Below, piece after piece: positions 46,161-56,330 of a stretch of 64,000 nucleotides of DNA. The notes under the pieces were generated by a model. That model was not told the DNA's origin, searched no databases, and worked only from the letters and a program-made list of their open reading frames with translations. Origin of the DNA: Bryum argenteum (taxonomy: Eukaryota; Streptophyta; Bryopsida; Bryales; Bryaceae); NCBI GenBank assembly GCA_037043015.1, contig CM073321.1, positions 19,899,001 to 19,963,000 of the forward strand, read 5' to 3'. A program made the translations under genes and the position numbers. Position 1 is the first letter of the stretch. Each line of letters opens with the position of its first letter.

Positions 46161-46345
46161 AAACAAGGTAAGGGTATAAATATTAGCCGAGGTATTAATA
46201 TTAGCCAAGGTAAAGGTATAAATATTAGCCAAGGTAAGGGTATAAATATTAGCCAAGTCATAAATATTAGCCAAGGTAAGGGTATAAATATTAGCCAAGG
46301 TATTATTAATAGCCACAATATAATTGTTAGCCAAGGTAAGGGTAT
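46161..46345 (+). repeat. ~24-bp AT-rich minisatellite
   Basis: Imperfect tandem copies of AAGGTAAGGGTATAAATATT followed by AGCC. It abuts the truncated satellite unit and may have arisen from it. Confidence 0.8.
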
Positions 46346-46479
46346 GGATATATTATATTATGTACATATAATTATACGACAACAAAGTGATAGAGGACAG
46401 TGAAAGTATGATTGTGGAGGGTCATCATGATTGAAGGTGGCGGCGTAATGAGTAGATTTGGTGGCGTGACGTCACAAAG

Positions 46480-48729
46480 TCATTTCCCGCGCTTGCTGTT
46501 GTGAGCTGTGTGCGCGTTGCGTTCATTTGTGTATTCCAAGAAAATTTTGTTTCCGCTGCGTGCGTGCCTTGTGTGTTATTCGCATAGATTCCGCTTCCGC
46601 TGCGTGCGTGCCAATGCGCATCAGTTCTTGAACCCCTGCCCGTGTGCTTGTCGGATTTGAAGAGCGTCGCGGATTAAAGCTTCAAAGCAACTGCTGCGCA
46701 TCGGAGGTTTGAATCTCCCAATGCTTTGCCGATTGCTCATTGTTCACTTGCACTTGAGTTTGACTGTGTTCGTTGTGTTTAGGGGTATTAAGATTCTTCA
46801 CTTGAATTCCAATTGCGTTTTCAGAGTCTTAGCGATTCCAGAATTGAGTTGTTTTTAAGGTTATTCTTCGGAATGGGTTCAAGAAGTTGATCTGTGGATG
46901 CTTTTGTTTGTGTTCCATCAATCAAAATGCTTCATTGCCTTCGGATTCATGTTTTAGACATATGTTAGCTGCTTCCGGTTGTGTTTCAAAGTTCGAGAGG
47001 TGCGACAGCTTGCCTCCTAATTTTTTTACGTTGCTTCCTTTGTTGATTGAAGAACTCTGATCTTTAAAAGTCAAACCCTAAATCTCGCATTTTCAGACTC
47101 ATTTTGAAATAGAATAGAGTACTGATGAAGCGGTTTTTTTTCCTCGAATGCAGATTGTGTAGATAGTTTGGCCTCAGATTTGTTAAAGTTCTGGCGCGTA
47201 CAAAGCAAACTGCTCGGATACGTGGCCGTGGTCCTGATCTAGTTCAGAAAGTGTTCGAGAAGCGAAACAAGGAATTACTCGGCGAAGAAGCAATGACTGA
47301 AGAAGCAAATCCCGACCGCGGGATCCTCCGAATGTGAAGTAAGTTCACTTCGTGCTCTTGTGTCTATCTGAGAATGAATGTCATTAGGATTCTGGGGTTC
47401 GGTTGCGGATCAACCAATGGAGCAATTTCATGTGTTTTCTAAGCGATCATCGTCCGTCACGATGAATCGTATGCGATACGCTCGATCTCGACGACCGATT
47501 TCAGCATATGGGTCGATCGCCCGATGGAAGACGACTATTAGGATGTAGTTGTATTCGCGGATATTGCTTTTGTAAATTTTTCGGTCAGTGTATGGGGCGG
47601 TCGACCGATGCACAGAACAGCTAAGCAGTCCTATACATCGGTCGATCCCCTGATGTCAGACCTCCAGTTCTATACATCGGTCGATCGCCCGATGCCAGAC
47701 AGCCAGTCCATCTCTATCACCAAATACTACTGTACTGTTCTACAAATTCTCACTGGACATGGGGCGATCGACCGATGCACTGAAAAGCTAACCAGAGTCC
47801 TATGCATCGGTCGATCGCTCAATGCCAGACCTTCAATTTTGTTCATCCGTCGATCGCCCGATGCCAGACAGCCAGTCCATCTCTATCTCCAGATACTGTT
47901 GTTTTGTTATACCAATTCTCTCTGGACATGGGGGCGATCGACCGATGCATTGAACAGCTAACCAGACCTTGGCATCGGTCGGTCGCCCGATGCCAGACAA
48001 CCAGTTCTATTCATCGGTCGACCGCCGGATGACAGACAACCACTCAATCTCTATTTTGAGATTCTGTTGTTCTCTTATAGTAAATCTCAGCGGACATGGG
48101 GCGATCGACCGATGCAATACGTTTGTGCACATAATGGAACTGAGACTCAGAAGCAGGTTTTAATCCACAAGTCCGTAGCCTCTAGAATCCGGATGATGAC
48201 CAGCCTGATTCATCGGTTGATCGCCCGATGCAGGAAAACCAGTGTTTCTAAATATTGAATTGATGAATTGTTTTAATCGTGTTCGCACTGTCCATCGGGC
48301 GGTCGACCGTTGACTGTTTACAATAGAGAGGACAAGTGACTTGGAATTCTGAATCGCAATTAATCGAGTGGGTCATCCCATACCACGGGTGTATCGTTAT
48401 TCGGACGTCATCATCGGTTGATCGCCCCATGTAAATAAGCATGTCTCTCTGTTCAGATCCTAATTCTCGGCTTTGCTTCCTTCAGACATCCTTAATTTCA
48501 AGAAGCCCCGGAGGACTTGCTTCCGATCCGAACCGCTCGCTTTGTCTAATTTTTGCTTCGTGACGAGAACCTGCTTATGCCTGATAAGAGTAAAGTCCCA
48601 GCAGTATATAGTGTGCTGCCGTCAATTGGAGGCTAGGAATTCCTCTGGAAGAAGCTTCCAGGTGGGAGGGCTAAAATTATTCCAGTAATTGCCAGTGCAA
48701 ATGGAAAATCCCAAACTACGAGCACCGGC
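46480..48729 (+). other. probable 5' UTR and first introns of the ParB/HAD gene
   Basis: Moderate-GC, C/T-rich stretches typical of plant 5' leaders (TTTCCGCTGCGTGCGTGCC occurs twice at 46550 and 46593), with donor- and acceptor-like sites (GAAGTAAG near 47337; CCTTCAG near 48484). No long reading frame before 48730. The palindrome array at 47591-48115 lies here. Confidence 0.35.
47591..48115 (+). repeat. 168-bp tandem array carrying three palindromes per unit
   Basis: Units begin at the ATGGGGCGATCGACCGATGC marker at 47591, 47758, 47927 and 48095 (period 167-169). Within each unit two further palindromes occur in the opposite sense, each followed by GCCAGAC. The units vary by many substitutions, so the palindromes predate or were kept through the duplication. 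Confidence 0.85.
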
Positions 48730-49801
48730 ATGGAGGTATTGCACTTAGAAGTAGCGAATGACATGTGGTCATTCGTTTTCCTGGTTGTTCACGAAGATGC
48801 ACTCACAAGACATCCTAAAGACCGACTATATGGGTTGCGCCTCGATGTCCGAAAGTTAGATTTCGCACTTTCGGACAGTTGTAAAGGGAAGGGGTTAGAT
48901 GTTGACGAGGATCCGACAATCACTCATGCCAACCTCAATGTAGGCTGGGGTATTATGCTCGAGGCCCAGCACAAATCCGCAGTTGCTGCCGAGGAGCCTC
49001 CCCCGAATGTTGTGACGCCTACCAAGAAACGAAAGTCGCCAGTGAAGGCGAAACGGACGAAGCAAGGCTCCGAAGAGGAAAAAGTCAAAAGGGACACTAA
49101 GAAGGAACTTACGATTGAAGAGGCCATGACTTTCACCGATAAGGACAAGAAACTTCTCACAAATGAACGAAGAGAGGAAATCGGGGTGCTCTATGACAAG
49201 GTTTTTAGCCCTCTGTATATTCATCGTCAAGCACTTGGGGCGGGACTGGAGCATTTCGAGACCTCCAGTCTCGACCCTTTCGTGAATTACTCGAAATTGC
49301 ACCTTGCGAACCGGGAAGATAGTCTACCGTGGGCTCATCAATCGGCTTAAACATTTGATGATGGCGATAGACATCGTCCGCGATATAAGTCTCGTCAGAG
49401 CTCACGTGGTTGTCTTACCGCTCAAGGCCTTCGGTAATAAAGGTACTCCGTTTTACTTCGACCGTGCACCAGTTGAGAACGAGATTACAGTAGATACGCA
49501 CTTCTTCATTATTGGTGGCCAGCACACCGTTGAAGCTCACAAGAAAATTGTGCTTGGTCCGAAACATATTTCGGACCTCAAGAAGAATCTGCTATCGAAC
49601 TTCGCCATCATACATGTGTGGTGCCATCAGTCCAACCATAAGAAGCTCCTCTATCTTTTCCGAGTCCTGAATCAAGATGTTGCTGGGGAGAGGACTGAAG
49701 AGACTTATATTGAGCAACTCTCTAATGCTCGTGTCGCTTGGACGGATTGCAAAAAACCTCCTCCAGCTCTCTGTGGGCGCGTTCACTCTGACAAGTTTAA
49801 G
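48730..49801 (+). CDS. ParB-like domain exon of a large multi-exon gene, frame-damaged
   Basis: From ATG 48730: 'MEVLHLEVANDMWSFVFLV', 'LYGLRLDVRKLDFALSD', then a basic linker (TKKRKSPVKAKRTKQ) and helical region. A one-base frame change around 49290-49330 separates this from the continuing frame, which reads 'VHVVVLPLKAFG'-like sequence and 'HFFIIGGQHTVEAHKKIV', the GxH-x-x-x-A helix of a ParB/sulfiredoxin-like fold, then 'LLYLFRVLNQDV'. The exon ends at TTTAAG/GTCAGA (49801). ParB-fold proteins bind DNA or nucleotides; here the usual GxHR arginine is Thr, so activity is doubtful. The frame break may be real decay or a missed small intron. Confidence 0.5.
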
Positions 49802-50021
49802 GTCAGATCATTCTCCTACGCCAAGCTAACTCATTATTGGAGGTTTAGAGGATTTACAATTTCTTGTTCAGCAGCGGGCGATCCCCCGATGCCTTAGCGA
49901 TGATAATATAAAACTCAAGTTTGCAGTTTTTCAATATTAGTTATGCTTTCTAATATATATCGTAGTGTCATGTTGCCATTGCTTCGTATGTTTACCAAAT
50001 GTATTTGGGCTTTCGCTGCAG

Positions 50022-51060
50022 ACTGAATTCCTTCCTCAACTGAAGGCCATCTTCGCTGGTAACGGTACTCAAAGAAAGAATGCAGGAGATGGAAGAGTTC
50101 CACTGCTATATCTTGATGATCCCGACTTCCAAGTTTGGGTTCAGATTGAGAAAGAGTGGTTGGCAGGGAGGCTTCCTGATCAATGGGGTAGGGAACCGGC
50201 TCCACATGAAGTCGCTGTTAATCCGAGGAAGCCGTTCGTCGAGAACGACTTGAAAATTCTCCATGGGATGCGGAATGAAGATGTCTCTACAGTGGCGCAA
50301 TTCATCCAGAAGAAGAAAATTTGTGTAAAGAGCACGAACTCCAAGTCTGAACCTGCGACGTTGATGTCTATGGTTGACTTCTGCAACATGGAGAAGAGAT
50401 TACGAGTCCTCAGCAAATCATACAAGTGCCAGACTTTTGATTGGCTAAGAGGAGATCTCGATTTCTCTATCCAAGAGCAAATGACCGGAGAATGGTTAGC
50501 TGACAGAGATATCAAGGTTCTGATTTTCTGTTTCTGCTGCACCACTGTTGAAGGCAAGACTAAGGCCAGACTGATGGAGGGCAGAAGACTTATTGGCATT
50601 TTTGATGCCTACGAGGAGCTCGACGAGAAGAAGCGCATCACTTGTATAGCAGCGGCTATCATTGTAACGGACCTTGACGGCATGGTGGAAATCGTGGTGA
50701 CTTAATTCACAGCCCTGGGACTACCACGTTGTTCACTACATTCCTCAACCAGATGATGATTTCCCCTCGAGCAGCATCGGCCAAGACTATGTTGTATACA
50801 TTGTATTTGTCTTTGCCAAGAACCCCGAAATGCTTAGCCAAGAGGGCTTCGACTACTGGATGATGACGAAGAAACGTACTACTGGGTCTTGTTTGGAAGG
50901 AGTATATTGAGCGAGAGAGTGGAAGAAGGATATTGCGGACTGACAGTGTCGACGTCCTGGCGAGCCGTCCTCGAATCTGAGCACTGCTGCGGAGATTCTC
51001 AAGTCTTTCATTAGGGACGGCGTACTCTTGATCAACGTCCATGGTGGACTCAACATCACA
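50022..51060 (+). CDS. second exon of the ParB/HAD gene, partly decayed
   Basis: Follows a TTTCGCTGCAG acceptor and rejoins the previous exon in phase 0. Reads 'TEFLPQLKAIFAGN', 'FQVWVQIEKEWLAGRLPDQW', 'HGMRNEDVSTVAQFIQKKK' and 'MTGEWLADRDIKVLIFCF' to a stop at 50705. Beyond it another frame is coding-like ('WDYHVVHYIPQPDDDFP', 'DYVVYIVFVFAKNPEML') and a third reads 'AAEILKSFIRDGVLLINVHG'. These would be continuing sequence after two frame changes. No domain can be named with confidence. Confidence 0.4.
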
Positions 51061-51260
51061 AATATTGGATTGTTAGGAATGTAATTTAATTCCTCGCTAC
51101 ACTGAATTTGCTTTTATGTTATTTCTCCCCGGCCTCTGCTAATCATACTATGGGGCGATCGACCAATGTCTCCGATTTTGTTTCTCTGTTATTTCTTCAT
51201 TGCATCTGCTAATCATATTATGGGGCGACCAACCGATGTCTCCTTGTTCTTCTTCCTCAG

Positions 51261-52962
51261 ACGAACAGTGCAATTGTGTTGGAGTTCGTGGACAAGGCCG
51301 AAGCAATCGCTCCGTCTACTCGTCTTGCAAGATCCATGTGGGGGGTCGTCATCAAAGATGCAAGCGCAGGTTCCAGCAGACATCTGGCACAACTTCTTGA
51401 AGATACCGATGACGACAATGACGAAGGCGTTGGCGATGATGAAGGTCTCGGTGTCGGCGACGATACCGACAACGACCGTGGAAATGAAGGCCAGGGTCAG
51501 GAAGCGACACAAGTAGGTGACGTCGAAGCTGATGAAGAAGAGGCGTCTGCACCGATCGAGGCTTCAACTTCTAACAAGCCGCCAGCTGCACGGTCTCTGG
51601 GATTTGAGTCAACTGCTCATGACGAAGTTGGTCGTTCACAGAGGGAATCAAACACGGTATGACAAAGAACTATACTGCTATTAAATACATAGTTACCCCA
51701 ATCTGAACGAATTCATTACATACTTTCTCAATAATTTCATAGATACCCCAATTTCAAGATAATAATCTTGTCGTGCAGGAAATGATCGTGTATGAGAATG
51801 TGTATGTCGGGGATCTTCCTGAGTATGATGCTGATCTCACTGATGCCATCTCCTGGACTCACTTGCCTAGCTCTGGGTATTCGGATTCAGTATCTTTAGC
51901 TAGTAAATATGCGGGGCAGAGTCCATGTTCAAGGATCCCAAAAAACCTTCTTGCATTTGATCTGCACCGTTTTCAGTCAATCGGTGACGAGCTCGCTCAT
52001 ACGGCTTCAATACAGGTCAACGTCCCCTCAAAGAAGAGGAAGTCCGTGGATATTGTCGGAGGTAATTCTGCCCCTCGTTCGGTCGTTGCTCGTGTCCACA
52101 CTCCTGACCTAATCGAATCAGCAAGTTCTCCCAGCCAGCCTCTACTCGAAGACGCTACACATGTCCACGATGAAATTGCTGAGGATATGGACTCGGAGAT
52201 TGTTCTACCCGATGCAGACCTACGCGATTCAGAGCGGGTGGAATCAGGTGCACTGAATATTGTAGTTTCCAGGTCAGAAGACCCATCGGTGGATCGCCCC
52301 ATCCAAACTTCGGAGTCTGAAAGTCAACATCTAGTACCATACGAAGATACTGCGGTCGACTCTGAACTAGCATTGGACCCATGCATGAAAGACTCCTTAG
52401 TTGACTTGGTTCAGATGAGTCCCTTCCGCAACCCGTCTCCTTTGCGTTCGGATGGAAGAAGACTTCAAGAATACGTGGGCCCAGATGAGTCGACCGTGCC
52501 GGACCGTCTTGTGGAGGTGGGTTGCAGCAACGTTTCTGGAAACTCGGACATTCTCGACTCAGGGAGTTTACATCTATCATCAAGGGGTCGCCCGATGAAT
52601 TCAGTGGAAAAGATTCAATGCTTAGAATCTCCACCTGAAGCACAGGTTTCTCCTGTTGTTCTTCATGCGGATACTAATACTGAGTCTTCGGTACTTCTCA
52701 AATCTTCGGCTACAGATGTTGGTGTACCGGTGCTCGATGCCTCAGTCACAGTTGTGCCACCTGCCCCGGATCCATACGACAGGCCTCGCAAGGATCCTTT
52801 ACAGATTCTGTCGATGGTCGCCTGTTCAACCAAACAATCGACTGTGGACTTACCGATGAGAACGCCGACTGAACTGGATATGGAAGTTGAAGCTAGAGAG
52901 AAGCTGAGATGTCCTTCCGAGAATGTATCTACGGAATTGGTGGCGTCAAAGGTCATGCGGAA
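51261..52962 (+). CDS. acidic and disordered exons of the ParB/HAD gene
   Basis: Exon 51261-51656 (CTTCCTCAG acceptor, ACG/GTATGA donor) reads 'TNSAIVLEFVDKAEAIAP' then a strongly acidic low-complexity tail. Exon 51779 to about 52962 (GTGCAG acceptor) reads 'MIVYENVYVGDLPEYDADL' and a long Ser/Asp/Val-rich disordered stretch with a basic 'VPSKKRKSVD'. Both join in phase 0. A GTCATG donor after 'ELVASK' avoids the stop at 52973. At least three palindrome-family copies are translated here, giving PSVDRPIQ, SSRGRPMN and STVDLPMR. Confidence 0.45.
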
Positions 52963-53136
52963 GTCTACAAGCTAGGCTATTCAAGAGGTAATTGATTTCA
53001 AGAGCCATTTAAGTTGCACGCGCTTTTGTAGCGTCCCTCTTTGTCTTTCTATTCAAAACATGATGTCTCCAAATGTATTGTACTTCCTAAGGCTTTTGAA
53101 CGTCTGCTTCTGCAATTAACTAATACTGGTTACCAG

Positions 53137-53248
53137 GTCGAGCAAGGTCCAGATGTAAATGTGCCATCGCTTGATCGCTCGGTATCATGCGCTGGACCAA
53201 GTGTGGTTAGTCCTGTGGAGCAAGATAAAGAGTGTCATGATAATAAGG
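53137..53248 (+). CDS. short exon of the ParB/HAD gene
   Basis: TTACCAG acceptor at 53136, GGGTACG donor at 53249, open in the phase expected from the neighbouring exons. Reads 'VEQGPDVNVPSLDRSV', where PSLDRSV is encoded by a degraded palindrome copy, then 'SPVEQDKECHDNK'. Confidence 0.45.
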
Positions 53249-53399
53249 GTACGTAGGTTATTTTTGCTTACCTCCATTCAAGTTAAATATATTTTTCTTC
53301 GCGTAACATGCTCTAAATACTATTATGTCCTTCCTTCGTTAATTTCGGTATAAGCCAAACCACATTTCTTCCTCTAACTTAATAGATGAATCATTGCAG

Positions 53400-53926
53400 G
53401 GATTCTCTCAACGGCGCTCGAGAAGCCCAAGACATTCGAAGAAAAAGCCAATGTACTACCACCGCGATATGTAGTTGTGTTTGACCTGAATGGGTTGCTC
53501 TGTTGGAGGGGCGAATATTTTAAAAAGGGAGGGAGGCCTATATTTCCAAGACCGGGCTGTACAGAGCTTCTGAATTTCGTTTATACGAATGCATCTATGG
53601 TCATTTGGAGTTCCGCCACCATGAAGAATGTGAAAGACATGGTCAACAAAGTCACAAAAGGTTGCTCGTTCCGACCAGATGCGATTTTGCTGCTGTCTCA
53701 AGAGGACTGCACGCCTTCGACCTACTTGGTGTCACCTAATAAGCCCCTCTTGCTTAAGGATTTCCGTGTCGTCCAGGGTTGTCTTTCTTTAAGTTCCATT
53801 TATCGTATTCTCTTAATTGACGACACTCCGCTGAAGTGCATTTTGAATGCCAATCACTCGGCGATACACCCTCGTTCTTGGGCAGGAAGTCAGGACACCT
53901 TCTTACTTTCCGTCCTGAAGCCCTAG
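53400..53926 (+). CDS. FCP1/NIF-like HAD domain, catalytic residues changed (HAD1)
   Basis: TTGCAG acceptor at 53399; joins the previous exon in phase (Gly codon split). Reads 'PPRYVVVFDLNGLLCW', 'FPRPGCTELLNFVYTNA', 'MVIWSSATMKNVKDMV', 'YRILLIDDTPLKCIL' and ends at a stop. These are the ordered blocks of the FCP1/SCP/TIM50 branch of HAD phosphatases (motif I, RPG, WSSA, IDD). Motif I is DLNGL where active enzymes have DxDxT/V, so the second aspartate is Asn and it is probably a pseudophosphatase. About 160 residues, compact for a full NIF domain. Terminal exon of the gene or an independent one. Confidence 0.6.
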
Positions 53927-54635
53927 CTACAAAGACTTTTTCATTCGGGTCTAACAGTTTATGAATTTGTCATGAACAACCCACTTGAGGGTGGTCTACC
54001 GCCAGCGTCTGAGGAGGATGCTCGAAAAGGCCTCAACATGTTACGTAAAAAATAACTCTTTAGGTTTCGAACTTCGCATATGTCTCCTGTACAGATTCTA
54101 TTTTGTGCTATACTAGTTCTAAGTTACCAGTATTGGAACATCCATGGGGCGACCGCCCCATACCTTTTATTGCTTTCATTATGGTTCCCAAGTACGCTGA
54201 TTGTCAGTTCAAACTAGCAGCCGGAATTGTTTATAGGGCGATTCCCAATAAGTAGCATCCGCATTTTTATATGAGGCGATCCCCCAATGAGTAGCTTGGG
54301 CCATATCATTTGACACTAATGCTTGTAAGTGGCATTAAGAATAGTTTTCTCTAATTACACTTGGTTATTCATTTCATATGCCACTTGGTTATCCATATCT
54401 ATATATGTTTACTTAGAACCTACAAACATCATACAAAAGGTTTCACTTTGTTCGACCTCATCATTTTCTTATCCATTCTCTTATATTGTCTTTCTTTCGT
54501 TGTTATGCGTTCATTTTAACTGCCATCGATTATAAGGGATTGTCTGTCCTTACAGCGTGAGGGAATCCCCTGATATTCTTCCTCTACTTGTAACCCTAAT
54601 CTCTTTTGCTAACATTTTCTGAATGTGTCGTATTT

Positions 54636-55220
54636 ATGCACAATGTGATTGTGTTCTCAGTCAATGGTGTCCTTTGCTTCGAAGATTACGGAGGAAGTAA
54701 CCCATCTCCGTTCGACTTAAAGAGAATCCGTCGATGGCCCGGGCTGCATTCTTTCCTTCGGATTCTCCTTAAGCACTTTCATGTTGGCATCTGGTCTTCT
54801 ATGCCTATAGGTCGACTACGTCTTGTTATTGACTATTTGCTTCCCCATGACATTCGAGCAAAGCTATTATTCGTCTATGGACGGAACAAGTGCCACAATC
54901 CAGACTGGTACCCTTATTGCCAAAAACTTATGCTCCGCTTGACGAAAGATCACCCAACTTGGAGAGTTTGCCGTCCCAATCGCATACTAATGGTTGATGA
55001 CTGCCAATGGAGGAATTGGCGGAATGGTGATTTGTGCTGTTACTTCCCGAAGTCTTGGAAGGGGGAGATGGACTTTCCTAATTCTCGGAACATCATCCCT
55101 AATATCTCCACGGCGTTGTTGCCCTTCATTTTGCCTCTTTGTTCTTATCAAAGTGTTAGCAAGTTTCTCGCCAACTCTCAGATGGATGGAAAGTATCGTC
55201 GCCGGCTTTTGCGAGCTTAG
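54636..55220 (+). CDS. second FCP1/NIF-like HAD domain, motif I lost (HAD2)
   Basis: ATG 54636 'MHNVIVFSVNGVLCFEDYGG', then 'IRRWPGLHSFLRILLKHFHV', 'GIWSSMPIGRLRLVIDYLL', 'RVCRPNRILMVDDCQWRN', a basic C-terminus and a stop at 55220. The order and spacing copy HAD1 and the FCP1 fold. Motif I is SVNGV: both aspartates are gone. The MVDD motif is retained. It lies 700 bases after HAD1 with palindrome relics between. The two are probably an ancient tandem duplication. A role as a scaffold or binding module is inferred, not shown. Confidence 0.55.
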   Translation: MHNVIVFSVNGVLCFEDYGGSNPSPFDLKRIRRWPGLHSFLRILLKHFHVGIWSSMPIGRLRLVIDYLLPHDIRAKLLFVYGRNKCHNPDWYPYCQKLMLRLTKDHPTWRVCRPNRILMVDDCQWRNWRNGDLCCYFPKSWKGEMDFPNSRNIIPNISTALLPFILPLCSYQSVSKFLANSQMDGKYRRRLLRA

Positions 55221-55779
55221 ACAGCAACTGTACTGTACAAGAGTAGATAGAATTTAAGATCTTCGCAGTCCTTTGACGACCACATTGCCGTCGAGGGTTG
55301 CATCGGTGGATCTCTCCATTGATACTTCTTCGATTACATGAATGTATTCAAGAATGTTCTGAACTTGTATAGATCATTGCCCTTCAATTCCACGCTGGGT
55401 GGAATTCACACAGTCGTTCAAAATTCCAATTGATAATTACTCACCCGGGTTTATTGAGGTTATCGCTCTTGTTGAATTCCCTCGGATTCTCTATTGTTTC
55501 ACAGGCTTTGCTCATCTCATTCAATCATCATTGCTTTAGATTGTATACTACTATCACAAAATTATCATCGGAGGATGCTCTAAACAAATCAATACGTAGA
55601 CCATGACATTCCGTTTTTCTTCGTGTATTTTGTATTTTTCATGTACTTTTCGTGTGCAATTACTTCTTTTCTCATTTTCTGTGTTGATGATGGAGCTATC
55701 TCCCGATCCCTACACACTATTCTCTGTCCATAAATCACGTCAAAGTCCATATATACTTAAATAATGCATATTTGCTTGT

Positions 55780-56330
55780 TTCATACGCTTGTTCGAGGGG
55801 GGCGATGAAGGAATTGGTTCTTCCTTTTCATCTGCTCACAATCAGATTTGGCCAACGCAGTCCCAGACTACGACGCTGGTTTGATGGGAGGAGGTGCATT
55901 TAGTTTTCAACTCATTTCATGAACATATTTGCTTTTGTTAGGATTTGTTGAAATTCGGCACGGTCCTGTCTGTGTTTCGGTAACGAAATTTGCATTTCTA
56001 TTTGTCTTGTGAGACAGTTTCTTGGCGCAGCAGCTGTTTTGAGGAGGGCGTGGATTTTTTTCAGTCTCTTGTATCTGGTTTGCTTTCCTCCGTGTGTGCA
56101 GAAAATACGAAGTAGAGGGGGGGTGATTGGTATAGTCGCTGGTTCAAGAGGAGGGGAGTGTGTTTTGTTTATATTCTTGTCATCGGGCTTGCTGATCCGT
56201 ATGGGTAGACTAAGGGATTCGATACCGAAACTTGCATTTGACTTTGCCCTCCAGAGACATTTGCTTCTCTCAGACGCTTGTTCAAAAGGGGGCGACAAAG
56301 GAATTGGTTCTTCCTTTTCATTTGCATGGA
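55780..56330 (+). repeat. GGTTCTTCCTTTTCAT repeat, copy 2
   Basis: Same-orientation relative of 36500-37370: GAATTGGTTCTTCCTTTTCA twice, CAATCAGATTTGGCC, TGTTTATATTCTTGTCATC, 'ACCGAAACTTGCATTTGACT' and 'CAAAAGGGGGCGACAAAGG'. It ends where the start codon of the next gene lies (ATG 56326), so it could be that gene's 5' leader. Confidence 0.75.

Larger units (their letters stand above)
47504..55320. repeat. palindromic 20-mer cluster B (about 24 copies)
   Basis: Same family as cluster A. Consensus CATCGGTCGATCGCCCGATG and its reverse orientation CATGGGGCGATCGACCGATG. Copies near 47504, 47591, 47636, 47676, 47758, 47803, 47846, 47927, 47971, 48011, 48095, 48209, 48290, 48411, 49873, 51151, 51221, 52283, 52574, 53163, 54142, 54233, 54272 and 55297, of decreasing quality toward the right. 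They occur in a presumed leader intron, between exons, and inside open frames. Confidence 0.85.

Noticed and set aside
47608-48163. Proteins with repeated TSVDRPMPDSQ motifs
   Set aside because: These plus-strand frames are translations of the 168-bp palindrome array, in a presumed leader intron, not evidence of a gene.
50707-51060. N6-methyltransferase-like domain in the ParB/HAD gene
   Set aside because: Segment 'FIRDGVLLINVHGG' is faintly like methylase motif I, and ParB-methylase fusions exist in phages, but no DPPY/DPPW motif could be found.
37443-55320. Contamination from cyanobacteria carrying the HIP1 octamer GCGATCGC
   Set aside because: The palindrome contains a GATCGC core but the longer conserved arms, restricted location, and plant introns around it do not fit HIP1 or bacterial DNA.
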